Of a stretch of DNA of 64,000 bases, positions 37,181-46,013 are shown piece after piece. The translations under genes were made by a program, and so were the position numbers. The stretch's first letter is position 1. Each line of letters opens with the position of its first letter. The stretch is taken from NCBI RefSeq assembly GCF_001425625.1, contig NZ_LMCP01000013.1, positions 1-64,000 of the forward strand, given 5' to 3'. Source of the DNA: Mesorhizobium sp. Root102 (GTDB lineage: Bacteria > Pseudomonadota > Alphaproteobacteria > Rhizobiales > Rhizobiaceae). The notes under the pieces are model-generated. The model was not told the origin of the DNA, did not search any database, and saw nothing but the letters and a program-made list of their open reading frames with translations.

Positions 37181-38230
37181 TCACGATGGCCGCCCGGGAC
37201 GACGCCAACTGTCATTGTCACCGGATGCCGGCCGCGGCCGCGCGACATAGGCCGATGCTCCGTTCGCCTCGTGATAGACACGTGCCAGCATTTCCGCCAG
37301 CACGCCCGACGTCACCATCTGCACCCCGGCGATGAGCAGGAAGAAGCCGGTGAACAGCATCGGGCGTGTTCCGATGTCTTCGGCGAAAAGCAGCTTCAGG
37401 CAAAGCAGATAGGCAAGGATCAGCGAGCCCAGCGCGCCAAGCACGATGCCGATGCCGCCGAAGAAATGCCCGGGCCGTGTGCGATAGCGCATGAAGAAAT
37501 ACATGAACACCAGATCGAGCACGACCCTGAAGGTGCGTGAAATGCCGTATTTGGACTGGCCGTGGATGCGGGCATGATGTGTCACCACCTCCTGCGCGAT
37601 GCGTCTCGGGGTCGTCACCGTGGCCAGCCATGCCGGGATGAAGCGGTGCATCTCACCATAGAGCTTGACGCTGCGGATGACGTTGCCGCGATAGACCTTG
37701 AGGCTGCAGCCATAGTCCTTGAGGCGCACGCCGGTGACGCGCGCGATCAGTGCGTTGGCGATGCGCGAGGGCAGCCTGCGCATGAAAAACCCTTCTTGGC
37801 GGTCCTTGCGCCAGCCGACCACCAGGTCGAGATCCTCGCTCAGCAGGCGGTAGACCATGCGTGGGATGTCGTAGGGATCGTTTTGCAGGTCGCCGTCGAT
37901 CGTGGCGATGACGTCGCCGCGTGCCGCGTCGATGCCGGCTTGCATCGCGGCGGTCTGCTTGTAGTTGCGCACCAGCTCGACCGCTTGCACATGCGGGCCG
38001 TAATGCGCCGCCAGGCGCCTGATCTCGCTCACCGTCGCGTCGGTGCTGCCGTCATCGACCAGCACGACTTCCCACGGCTGGTCGTAGCGTTCCATCGCCT
38101 GGTGAATCCGTGCCAGCAGCGGCTCGACGTTTTCGGCCTCGTTGTACATGGGCACGACGATGGACAGCGTATGGTTCGGCATCACCGCGCCGTCAGGCAG
38201 TCCCGAAGCAGGGATGGGCAATACGTTCAT
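37181..38230 (-). CDS. Polyprenyl-phosphate sugar synthase-like glycosyltransferase (GT2, DPM1/GtrB type)
   Basis: 349 residues. The GT-A domain has SIVVPMYNEAENV (23-35), VDDGSTD (58-64), and TIDGDLQNDP with the DGD at 112-114. The C-terminal third has two hydrophobic helices (about 235-320), the layout of GtrB and DPM-like enzymes that move a sugar from a nucleotide onto undecaprenyl phosphate. It overlaps the next gene upstream (stop/start ATGA at 38227-38230), so it is translated with the UPF0104-type membrane protein. Together with the GT39 gene this forms a plausible lipid-linked sugar pathway. Confidence 0.88.
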   Translation of the reverse strand: MNVLPIPASGLPDGAVMPNHTLSIVVPMYNEAENVEPLLARIHQAMERYDQPWEVVLVDDGSTDATVSEIRRLAAHYGPHVQAVELVRNYKQTAAMQAGIDAARGDVIATIDGDLQNDPYDIPRMVYRLLSEDLDLVVGWRKDRQEGFFMRRLPSRIANALIARVTGVRLKDYGCSLKVYRGNVIRSVKLYGEMHRFIPAWLATVTTPRRIAQEVVTHHARIHGQSKYGISRTFRVVLDLVFMYFFMRYRTRPGHFFGGIGIVLGALGSLILAYLLCLKLLFAEDIGTRPMLFTGFFLLIAGVQMVTSGVLAEMLARVYHEANGASAYVARPRPASGDNDSWRRPGRPS

Positions 38231-39153
38231 TGGGATGGCTTCCTTGCAGGTCCGACAGCCGGGTTCCCCGGCAGCGTCGATTTCGAGGGAAACAACCAGG
38301 CGATCGCTCCAGTGACGACAGCCGAGCAGAAGATGAACAGGTGCAGCGCCAGCGCCGCCTGCAGGCCATTCTTCATCGTGATTCCGGACGTGAGCAGCGC
38401 CGCCGCCGCTCCCGCTTCATAGGTGCCGAAACCGGCGACGCCTTGCACTGGCAGTATGGCGGCGCCTTCGGCCCCGACGACGCCCGGAAAAGCGGTTGAA
38501 AAGGATGTTCCCAGCAGCATTGCCAACAGCCATCCCTGTACTGCGAGCTTCAGCGACCAGTTGGCGATCGTCCACCACCACCCGTAGCGCGAGCGCCCGG
38601 TCGCCTCGGTGAAGGTATCGCGCAGCAGGCCGAGCTTCGCGACGACCCTGCTGCGCTCGGCCCAGTCATGCGGCGCGCGCGCCCAGCGCGGCAGGTACCA
38701 GGCGGCGGCGATCAAGACGACCACGCCAGCGACCCTTATCGCCGGATGCAGGCCCGGCCACACCGCCAGAGCCAGCACGCCGACGACGAAGGCGTCCTGC
38801 AGCCTGAACCACAGCAGCGAGGCGCTCGCGCGCATGATCGGTATGCCGAAGACCTGGCGCAGGAGCAGGGGAAAGGCCGTCTCGCCGCCGCGGAAGGGTA
38901 CGACGTTGATCATCGCGTTGTGGATCAGAATGACGCGCAGACAGGCGCCGAAGCGGCCATGCACCTCGTCGCGGAACTCATCGCAGACACGCAGTGCACG
39001 CAAGACATAGGTGACGAAAAACGCGACCGTCGCCACCGCGAATACGCCGGGCGTGATACGGGCGAAGGCGTCGCCGACCATCCGCCAGCGCGAGTCGCTG
39101 GCGAGCCAGGCTAGGAGAGCCAGCGTCACGATTATCGAGATTGCTCTTTTCAA
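38227..39153 (-). CDS. LPG-synthase-TM / UPF0104 family membrane protein
   Basis: 308 residues with about seven to eight hydrophobic helices. VPFRGGETAFPLLLRQ and GVVGAEGAAILPVQGVAGFGTYEAG are the conserved segments of the lysylphosphatidylglycerol-synthase transmembrane family (AglD2/YbhN-like). The catalytic LPG-transferase domain is absent. Family members often sit next to DPM-like GT2 genes and are suspected to help move or use polyprenyl-linked sugars. The ATGA overlap with the GT2 gene supports a joint function. Confidence 0.82.
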   Translation of the reverse strand: MKRAISIIVTLALLAWLASDSRWRMVGDAFARITPGVFAVATVAFFVTYVLRALRVCDEFRDEVHGRFGACLRVILIHNAMINVVPFRGGETAFPLLLRQVFGIPIMRASASLLWFRLQDAFVVGVLALAVWPGLHPAIRVAGVVVLIAAAWYLPRWARAPHDWAERSRVVAKLGLLRDTFTEATGRSRYGWWWTIANWSLKLAVQGWLLAMLLGTSFSTAFPGVVGAEGAAILPVQGVAGFGTYEAGAAAALLTSGITMKNGLQAALALHLFIFCSAVVTGAIAWLFPSKSTLPGNPAVGPARKPSQ

Positions 39154-39296
39154 CCAATTCTCCGCCGGTTTCCACCGTCGAGTTCAAGTGGCAGCATCCG
39201 TGGTGTCCGAATATCCCTAGCGCCATCCGGGATACGGTTCGCCTGGGCCACCGCCTTGCCGGCCTTCGGCAGGCGAATGCGGGGCCGCTGAACCGT

Positions 39297-39330
39297 TGGG
39301 GCTGTATCCTGTCCAAAGCCCACAGCCCCA
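39297..39330. terminator. Hairpin after the GT39 gene
   Basis: TGGGGCTGT (39297-39305) and ACAGCCCCA (39322-39330) form a perfect nine-base stem with a 16-base loop, 15 bases past the GT39 stop on the minus strand. There is no U-run, so it may only be an RNA stabiliser or a weak terminator. Confidence 0.4.
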
Positions 39331-39344
39331 GCCCGTCGCGGTTC

Positions 39345-40973
39345 TCACGGACGGCTGATCCTATAGACCAGCAAATCGTCCGAATCCACAAGCTTGGTTC
39401 CGGTCTTGTCCAGATAGTCGATGACCCCGTCATGATGCTCAACGAACAGTCGGTCCTTCTTGTCGGCCGCGTTCTTGGCGACGCCAAACAGGTCCGCGCC
39501 TTGCGCGCGCAACGTCTCGAGCTGCGCGATCGCGGTGGCGTCGTCCGCGACGAAGTTCGACCATTCGACATCGCCGCCGCCAGGCGGGAACACCCAACCG
39601 CGCGCCCTGCTGTAATACACGGCGACGGGATCGCCGACCTCGGGCGCGATGGCGACAACGAGGTCGCCCGGTTGCGCCAACCGCGCCAGTTCGTCGCCAA
39701 GCAGCTTGCCGTTCATGGCGATCGGCGTCTTCATTGTCCTGACAAGGGGAAAAGTCGACCAGACGAGCGTGACGGCAGCGATGCAGATCGCGCGCAACAC
39801 GACCGCCGGCGACAGAACGGCTCCCGATGCAAGCGTTGCCAGGAGAAACGCACCGCGGCCGCAGAACATCGCGAACGGTACATGGAAGATGTGATAATTC
39901 CAGGGATTGCTGGTGATCTCGCGCGCCGCCGCCAGATAGACGACCATGGCCGCAGCCAGCCAGACATAGGGGATGGCAGAAAGAGTGCGTTGCTTTGGGT
40001 CCCCGACGGGTCTGGGTGGCAGCCAGAAGCCGACCGCGATCAGCACCATGAACGGATAGCCGTAGAACCACCAGACAGAGGTGTTCCATACGGATTTGAA
40101 GTAGAAGCTGTTCCTGAAGAATGCCCAGAAACCGGAATCCCAGATATAGCCGCTGCCCGCGACATGAAACGGCGGATAGCTGCGACCGAGATAGATGGCC
40201 CAGCTGAAATAGGCACCAATGATGGCCAGGCTCAAAAGCCCAGACAGCAAGACCTTGGCCGCCTGCTTTCGCTTCTTCTCCAGCATCCAGCAGACCATCA
40301 GGTAGAAGATGACGGCGCCGGCTGCGAGGCCCGGCGGCTTCGACAGTGCGCCGAGCGAGAAGCTGGCCGTGGCGAGCGGCAAGAGCCAGCCGCCGCCGCC
40401 GGCCCAGTATTTCGCGAACAGCCAGACGCCGAGCGTCACCAGGGCCAGCATCGAGGGATCGGGAAGAAACGAGCTGTCGATCATGATCGCCGCCGGCATC
40501 AGCGCGTAGGCAAGCGCCGCGGCGTGGGCGTGGGTCTCGTCCCAGCATAGCGCCGTTAGTCTGTGCAGCGAAAACACCGTCACCAGGCCAAAGAAGGCTG
40601 CAACCATGCGGCCGAACCAGTCGTGCCAGCCGAAGATCTGGTAGAGCAGGGCGGTCAGATAGCTGACGATCTGGAACTCGCGGCCCTGATAACTCGGCCC
40701 GGGCCCGGTCCAGCTGACCTCCGGAAAGAAGATGTTCCAGCTACGCTGCTGGAAATTGTCGGCCATCATGGCCGTGCTTGTTTCGCGCCAGCTGAAGGCA
40801 TCGACGAGAGGCAAGGTGATGTTGTGGAACCTGAACACGACCGCAATGAACAGGATCCCCAGCAAGATCGCCGCGTTGGGGCTCAGGTGGTCGCTAGCAG
40901 CCATATGCCGGTCGGTCGACTGCGGCTGGCTTTGCTGACCTTCGGTCTGGTTCAACTCCGGGTCGTCCGTCAT
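39345..40973 (-). CDS. Membrane glycosyltransferase GT39 family (ArnT-like)
   Basis: 542 residues. After a polar N-terminal tail of about 30 residues come roughly 10-12 hydrophobic helices. The first periplasmic loop has LPLVDAFSWRETSTAMMA, placed like the acidic catalytic loop of ArnT/PMT enzymes, and SSFLPDPSMLALVTLGVWLF resembles the later conserved loop. The C-terminal domain after residue 400 is soluble and periplasmic. GT39 enzymes move a sugar from polyprenyl phosphate to lipid A, another glycan or protein. The partner donor-synthesis genes lie downstream on the same strand. Confidence 0.82.
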   Translation of the reverse strand: MTDDPELNQTEGQQSQPQSTDRHMAASDHLSPNAAILLGILFIAVVFRFHNITLPLVDAFSWRETSTAMMADNFQQRSWNIFFPEVSWTGPGPSYQGREFQIVSYLTALLYQIFGWHDWFGRMVAAFFGLVTVFSLHRLTALCWDETHAHAAALAYALMPAAIMIDSSFLPDPSMLALVTLGVWLFAKYWAGGGGWLLPLATASFSLGALSKPPGLAAGAVIFYLMVCWMLEKKRKQAAKVLLSGLLSLAIIGAYFSWAIYLGRSYPPFHVAGSGYIWDSGFWAFFRNSFYFKSVWNTSVWWFYGYPFMVLIAVGFWLPPRPVGDPKQRTLSAIPYVWLAAAMVVYLAAAREITSNPWNYHIFHVPFAMFCGRGAFLLATLASGAVLSPAVVLRAICIAAVTLVWSTFPLVRTMKTPIAMNGKLLGDELARLAQPGDLVVAIAPEVGDPVAVYYSRARGWVFPPGGGDVEWSNFVADDATAIAQLETLRAQGADLFGVAKNAADKKDRLFVEHHDGVIDYLDKTGTKLVDSDDLLVYRISRP

Positions 40974-41118
40974 TTGAAGCCGCGTCCTCCTGACGTCTGC
41001 GGATGTTGCTTTTGGGCGCGATTGTCAGAGGTGGAGGAATATACGACGCAATTCTTAATTTTGACGATTGCAGCCTGTGCCCGCATCTCGAATAGTTGTT
41101 GTTCATCCGCTTCGGAAG

Positions 41119-41149
41119 GTTGACATCACCGTTCTCGCGACTGTTATAG
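41119..41149 (+). promoter_or_regulatory. Sigma-70-like promoter candidate for DUF995-like gene B
   Basis: TTGACA at 41119-41124 and TATAGT at 41144-41149 with a 19-base spacer (18 if TTATAG is used), about 50 bases before the start at 41199. The spacer is slightly long, but both boxes are close to consensus. Confidence 0.4.
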
Positions 41150-41198
41150 TTCGCACGGCTGTCAGAGCGCTGATAGTGCTACCTTGGGCCAAACAGGC

Positions 41199-41798
41199 AT
41201 GCGAACGCCGATTACACCGACAAGTCGGACCAGATTGCCGCCGCTTGATGACAGCTGTCGGCAACGCCGTCGGTCAGCAAGTTGCACGCGACTTGTGTTC
41301 CTCCTGGCTCTCTGCGGCCAGACGGCGCTTGCGGGAACGGCGCACGCGGCTGCCGCCAAAGACAGTGGGCCTGCGGAAGCGGTTGCCGCCACTGTTCCAA
41401 CTGCCTACGAGCTGTCGCTTCTTTACGCCGACCGCACATGGGTGTGGAAAAATGGAGCGGCCTATTTCGCACAGGGCAATCGACGCCTCGATGCCTGGAC
41501 GTCCGGGCCGGACACGGCGTCTTTCGCGGCGGGCAGATGGCTGGTCACCAAGGACGGCAAGATGTGCATGGAGCTCGCCTGGCGGTCGAAGGGCTACACC
41601 GGCAAGCAAAATCGCACCTGCTACAGCCACCGGATTCAGAACGGGAACATCGAGAAACGCAAGGATCCGGATGGGGAATGGTACGGTTTCAAGGGATCTC
41701 CCAAGGATGTTTCCGACGAATACCGGAAATTCGAAGTGGGCAACACAAAAGGCGCTCAGTTCGAAGCGACCCGAAAGCTGGTCGATCCCAAGAGTTAG
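41199..41798 (+). CDS. DUF995-like secreted protein (copy B, intact)
   Basis: 199 residues from ATG 41199; a TTG 15 bases earlier is possible. A long N-terminal region with twin-Arg-like basic residues (RQRRRSASCTR) leads into a hydrophobic core LVFLLALCGQTALAGTAHA, so it should be exported. The mature part has RTWVWKNGAAYFAQGNRRLDAW, GKMCMELAW, TCYSHR and PDGEWYGFKG. It aligns through its length with the broken copy at 32122-32640. The two Cys probably pair. Function is unknown; its neighbours are polysaccharide genes and a lipoprotein. Confidence 0.75.
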   Translation: MRTPITPTSRTRLPPLDDSCRQRRRSASCTRLVFLLALCGQTALAGTAHAAAAKDSGPAEAVAATVPTAYELSLLYADRTWVWKNGAAYFAQGNRRLDAWTSGPDTASFAAGRWLVTKDGKMCMELAWRSKGYTGKQNRTCYSHRIQNGNIEKRKDPDGEWYGFKGSPKDVSDEYRKFEVGNTKGAQFEATRKLVDPKS

Positions 41799-42185
41799 GC
41801 CGTATTTCAGCCGCGCGCTGGGACACGACCTGTCGAATCCCGTGGGACCCGTCTTGAACAACCACCGAAATCCGTCGTGTTTTGAGAGCAGGCGGCTCTT
41901 GCCGGGCGACTGTCAAGGAGCTGACGAATCGATTATGCTGAAGCATCAAGCGGTTCGGTTGGAACCGCCGGCGCCGATCTCCGATTGATCGCATTTAATC
42001 GCATTTTTATCTGACAGAACGACGAGACGATGAGCCTACCATACGGTTTTGATTAAAATTAATAATTAGTGATGTCTAATGTTTCTGCGTGATGTGCGAG
42101 TGGTTGCTCATGCGGCGTGCAAGCGGCGAAGACATAGTATGTCGCGCCACGCTCTTGGCTTATACTTGATAGCAAGGGACACATG

Positions 42186-42599
42186 ATGAACAATTCCGCA
42201 ATGGGCGGATTTCGCTCAAGCAAAAAAATACGATCTATTGTTGCAGCTGTAGCGATGAGCTCTGTGGTTGCAGGTTGTCAGGGTATGGATGCGACCGAAA
42301 CCAATTCGGTCCTCATCAAGCCCGTGGTCCACGCGGTCGGCAGCCAGCCCGCGGTCCAGCCTGGATTCTTCGTGCGTTCGCTCAGAGCCGAGCCGACGAT
42401 CCAGATGATCAGCACAGTGCGCACGACTGAAAGAGATTACGCCTTTGCATCGCCGCAGCGGATCACAGTCCGCACGCCGGCGCCGGTGAAAGTCTCTTTC
42501 AATCCGGGCGATGGCGGCCCGGTCCTGGGCGGTTCGCCCTTTATCTGCAGCCCTAGCGGATTTGGCCAGCGCGCGAGCTGCCGGCCCCGTTATCTCTGA
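42186..42599 (+). CDS. Small lipoprotein, paralogue B
   Basis: 137 residues from the second of two adjacent ATG codons (42186), which has AAGGG at better spacing and matches MNN of paralogue A. The lipobox SSVVAGCQGMDATET predicts a lipidated Cys. It then has IQMISTVRTTERDYAFASPQ, PAPVKVSFNPGDGGPVLGGS and the C-terminal [17 protein letters not shown]. The last 47 bases overlap the 3' end of galE on the opposite strand. The function is unknown. Confidence 0.8.
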   Translation: MNNSAMGGFRSSKKIRSIVAAVAMSSVVAGCQGMDATETNSVLIKPVVHAVGSQPAVQPGFFVRSLRAEPTIQMISTVRTTERDYAFASPQRITVRTPAPVKVSFNPGDGGPVLGGSPFICSPSGFGQRASCRPRYL

Positions 42600-43632
42600 T
42601 CTGTCGGGCGGCGATGGATGCTGCCGCCTCGGTTGGCGGCAGTTTCATCGGTTTCGTCTTCAGCCCAAAAAACGGGGCAGCCGTCCTGACGATCGTGTCG
42701 ATGTCGGAAAGCTCCGGCACGAAGCCAAGCTGTTCGCGTGCGCTTCCCGGATCGGCGTAGAGCTCTGCCGGATCTCCCGGGCGCCTGCTCCTGAAGACGG
42801 CTGGAACCGATCTTGACGTCATTCGGCTGACCGCCTGGACAATCTCCTTGATGGACACGCCCCGCCCGGTGCCGAGGTTGACCGCCAGGTTTTGTCCGCC
42901 GCGCTCGAGATGCATGAGGGCTTTCAGATGGGCGCGGGCCAGATCGCTGACATGGATATAGTCGCGTACGCAGGTGCCGTCCGACGTGTCGTAATCCGTG
43001 CCGAAAACCTCGATCTCGTCGATGATACCTGATGCGGCCATGAGCACTCTGGGAACCAGATGCGTCTCTGGCGAATGCCATTCCCCAAGTTCGCCGTCGG
43101 GATCGGCGCCGCAAGCGTTGAAATAGCGCAGGACCGCGAATTTCATTCCGTATGCTGACGCATAGTCGCCGATGATCTGTTCGCCCATCAGCTTGGTGCG
43201 CCCGTAAGGGCTGATCGGATTTTGCGAGGAGGTCTCGCGAACGGGCAACGCTTCCGGCACGCCGTAGGTTGCGCAACTGCTGGAGAAGATGATGTTCTCG
43301 ATGGAACACGCGCGCGCCGCATCGAGCACCGCGATGGTGCCTGTTACATTGGTCGAGTAGTATTCGGCCGGCTCGTGAACGGACTCGCCGACATAGGCCA
43401 GCGCCGCAAAGTGGATCACTGCTGTCGGCCGGTACGTTTCCATCGCCCCCCGCAGTGCATCCCGATCCCGGATATCGCCGACAACAAGCGGACCCCAGGC
43501 AACGGACTTCGCGTTGCCGCGGCTCAGATTGTCGAAGACCACCGGCACATAACCGGCCGCGGCCAGCAGCTTGCAGGTGTGGCTGCCGATGAAGCCGGCC
43601 CCACCCGTCACCAGGATTGCCGCACGGGTCAT
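42553..43632 (-). CDS. galE: UDP-glucose 4-epimerase
   Basis: 359 residues. [12 protein letters not shown] (8-19), SSSCATYG (about 117-124), Tyr143 and Lys147 in YGRTK, and [14 protein letters not shown] are all GalE features. It interconverts UDP-glucose and UDP-galactose for surface glycans. Its start overlaps the stop of the upstream decarboxylase-like gene (ATGA). The C-terminal 20 or so residues, rich in Arg, Gly and Ser, lie in the segment shared antisense with lipoprotein B. A second galE elsewhere in the genome is likely, so this copy may serve this locus. Confidence 0.92.
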   Translation of the reverse strand: MTRAAILVTGGAGFIGSHTCKLLAAAGYVPVVFDNLSRGNAKSVAWGPLVVGDIRDRDALRGAMETYRPTAVIHFAALAYVGESVHEPAEYYSTNVTGTIAVLDAARACSIENIIFSSSCATYGVPEALPVRETSSQNPISPYGRTKLMGEQIIGDYASAYGMKFAVLRYFNACGADPDGELGEWHSPETHLVPRVLMAASGIIDEIEVFGTDYDTSDGTCVRDYIHVSDLARAHLKALMHLERGGQNLAVNLGTGRGVSIKEIVQAVSRMTSRSVPAVFRSRRPGDPAELYADPGSAREQLGFVPELSDIDTIVRTAAPFFGLKTKPMKLPPTEAAASIAARQIRDNGAGSSRAGQIR

Positions 43633-44666
43633 GAAGCCGCTGCTCCTTTGGCCATGTGACTTCCGTAGAGCAGGGCGTCAAAATACTCGACGGTACGCGC
43701 GAGCCCCTGGCTCAAGCTGATCTTGGGCTCCCAACCGAGATTGGCCCTGGCAAAGGAGATGTCCGGCCTGCGCTGTCTGGGATCGTCGACCGGCAGCGGC
43801 CGATGCACGATCTTCGATCGGGCGTTGGTGTAATCGACGACCAGCGTCGCCAGTTCCATGATGGTGAACTCGGCAGGGTTGCCAAGGTTGACCGGGTGCG
43901 CGGGCGCGCTCGGCGCGTTCATCAGCCGGATAAAGCCCTCGATCAGGTCGTCGGCATAGCAGAAGGAGCGCGTCTGCAGGCCACTGCCATAGACGGTCAG
44001 GTCCTTGCCGCGCAACGCCTGGACGATGAAGTTCGAAACCACGCGCCCGTCATCGGGCTGCATGTGGCGGCCGTAGGTGTTGAAAATACGGGCAACGCGG
44101 ATATCGAGGCCATAGGTTCTCGAATAGTCGAAGAACAGCGTTTCGGCCGAGCGCTTGCCCTCATCATAGCAGGACCGCGGTCCGTGCGTATTGACGTTGC
44201 CGAAGTAGCTCTCGGGCTGTGGGTGCACGAAGGGGTCGCCATAGACTTCGGACGTGGAGGCCTGGAATATCTTGGCCTTGTTCTGTCGCGCGAGTTCCAG
44301 GAGGTTCAGCGAACCAAGCACGCTTGTCTTGAAGGTATGGATCGGGTCTGCCTGGTAGTGCGGCGGAGAGGCTGGGCAAGCGAGATTGTAGATCTCATCG
44401 CACTGAAGGCCTGAAGGCAGTGCATCGACGATATCGTGCTCGATGCACGTGAATCTCGGATTACGCAGAAGGGCATTGAGATTGTATCTCTTGCCGGTGT
44501 GGAAATTGTCGAGTGCGACAACCTCGTATCCGTCCCGCAAGAGACGTTCGCACAGATGCGATCCCAAGAACCCCGCACCTCCGGCGACCAGGGCGCGGCT
44601 TCGGCTTTGTGTGGCGCCCCTTTGACTGCCGGATTCCAGGTTCAGAACCTTGACAAGCTTACCCAT
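43629..44666 (-). CDS. UDP-glucuronate decarboxylase-like epimerase (UDP-xylose synthase type)
   Basis: 345 residues from ATG 44666 (GAGG five bases upstream). [12 protein letters not shown] (28-39), [25 protein letters not shown] with Glu140, and [15 protein letters not shown] with Tyr167 and Lys171 follow the pattern of UXS enzymes closely. [21 protein letters not shown] and [11 protein letters not shown] complete it. It converts UDP-glucuronate to UDP-xylose. Its product could feed one of the nearby transferases. It is translationally coupled to galE. Confidence 0.88.
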   Translation of the reverse strand: MGKLVKVLNLESGSQRGATQSRSRALVAGGAGFLGSHLCERLLRDGYEVVALDNFHTGKRYNLNALLRNPRFTCIEHDIVDALPSGLQCDEIYNLACPASPPHYQADPIHTFKTSVLGSLNLLELARQNKAKIFQASTSEVYGDPFVHPQPESYFGNVNTHGPRSCYDEGKRSAETLFFDYSRTYGLDIRVARIFNTYGRHMQPDDGRVVSNFIVQALRGKDLTVYGSGLQTRSFCYADDLIEGFIRLMNAPSAPAHPVNLGNPAEFTIMELATLVVDYTNARSKIVHRPLPVDDPRQRRPDISFARANLGWEPKISLSQGLARTVEYFDALLYGSHMAKGAAAS

Positions 44667-45401
44667 ACTTACCTCGCACGCACCGCACACGCTACCGCCG
44701 GGCCGGGACAAAGCATTGCCCGGCCACGTCCTTGAGAACGTGGCAAACCTCCGCAGCCGCGGAATCGCCATCACTGATGTGCGTCAATTGTTCTTTGGGT
44801 TCACGGAACTGATGCTACGACACGACTTAAGCGTTGCCGTTCAGCATTTTCTGCGCCCCGAAACCGCGATAACACGCCTCGTGCCATCATCGTCGATTGC
44901 TCGCCCAAATTGCACATCCCAACACATCGAAAATATACCTGTGGAAATCATAGTCAACTAAATTAGCAATTCCTTAATCATATCTGTTTGCGAATGGTTA
45001 ACCATGAGGTCGGCCGAGGCCGCGCGAGGCCGAGCCATGGGAGTCCAAGGGGGGATCCTCATTGTGAATCAGCGTATTGAGGCGGCCACTGAAAAATATG
45101 CAATCGGACGCGGCAAGCTGTTCGCAAGGCAGAATCAAAACTTGGCAGCGAGGAGCGCCAAGAATGAGCCGCGTGGCGCAATTCAGGGGCGCACGTTCAT
45201 TTCATAGGGGAGTGCCGATCATCTTAGCAATGGCTTTTGAGCGCATAGGTAGAACCTTGTCTGCATCGTTGCGGGGCCACGCCGCCAACCGAGTTGCTCC
45301 CCTATCCCTGATCCACCTCCTGAATGGCTGCGGCAACTGGCCATCGCCTTTTGACCGTCGGGGCGCTATTGGCAAGGTCACGATATTCTGTGGTGATGTG
45401 A
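44667..45401. other. Long intergenic region, no convincing gene
   Basis: About 735 bases between the divergent UXS-like and membrane-protein genes. The left part, to about 45003, is AT-rich with CAACTAAATTAGC, CCTTAATC and GGTTAACCATG, resembling the 34-kb promoter region. The right part has open frames on the plus strand (e.g. from 45077 or 45004) without recognisable protein features or good ribosome binding sites. It may hold a regulatory leader or a small RNA, but nothing can be supported. Confidence 0.4.
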
Positions 45402-46013
45402 ATGCGCTTTCTGTTTGTCCTGATCCTGCTCGCCGGCACTAGTATCGGTGTCATCTATCCTTGGGCGATGAGCAATTTCTCCGGCCACGAGATCGGCACC
45501 TGGCGGGTCTATGAGCAGGGCCGCTTCAAGCCGCTGACGGTGTCGCTCGCCGCCCGCGACGCACCGGTGCGGGTGCTGGTCGACTTGACGGCAAGAGCCG
45601 AGCGCATCGTTTCGCAGCAGCGCACCGTGCTGACGCTGACCGCCGCCAGCAACGGCCGCACGGTGCTGGCCTCGACGCTGCAGTTCAACCATTCCGACAA
45701 CCCGCGCCAAGCCAGCCCGCAGCTGCCCGACAAGATCTTTCGCGACGAGGCCGGCGTGATCGCGGCCGTCAGCCCGGGCCCCTATATCTTCACCGTCGGA
45801 CCGGGTGATGCCGACGACATACCGATGCGAGCGGTCGATCTCATCCTGCGCTCCGGTGTCGGCGAGATCGACAGCCGTGCGCGGCCGATCGGCTTCTCGT
45901 TGATGGCGATCGGGTTGATCGGGTTTTTGCTGACCCTGCGTTCTGGCGGCGGCCGGCCGGAAAATCCGAACTCGCAACCGCCACCGCCGCGCTGGGGCAG
46001 GGGCTCCACGTGA
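45402..46013 (+). CDS. Conserved membrane-anchored hypothetical protein
   Basis: 203 residues. One N-terminal helix (FLFVLILLAGTSIGVIYPWAM) and one C-terminal helix (IGFSLMAIGLIGFLLTL, about 162-178) bracket a periplasmic beta-rich domain containing FKPLTVSLAARDAPVRVLVDLTA and SPGPYIFTVGPGD. The C-terminal tail is Pro-rich. I do not recognise a named family. Its stop overlaps the GTG start of rlmJ (GTGA), so the two are translated together. Confidence 0.75.
   Translation: MRFLFVLILLAGTSIGVIYPWAMSNFSGHEIGTWRVYEQGRFKPLTVSLAARDAPVRVLVDLTARAERIVSQQRTVLTLTAASNGRTVLASTLQFNHSDNPRQASPQLPDKIFRDEAGVIAAVSPGPYIFTVGPGDADDIPMRAVDLILRSGVGEIDSRARPIGFSLMAIGLIGFLLTLRSGGGRPENPNSQPPPPRWGRGST

Noticed and set aside
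45004..45442. Open frames of 67 and 121 codons in the 44.7-45.4 kb spacer
   Set aside because: They have no good ribosome binding site, no recognisable protein features, and overlap each other in different frames.
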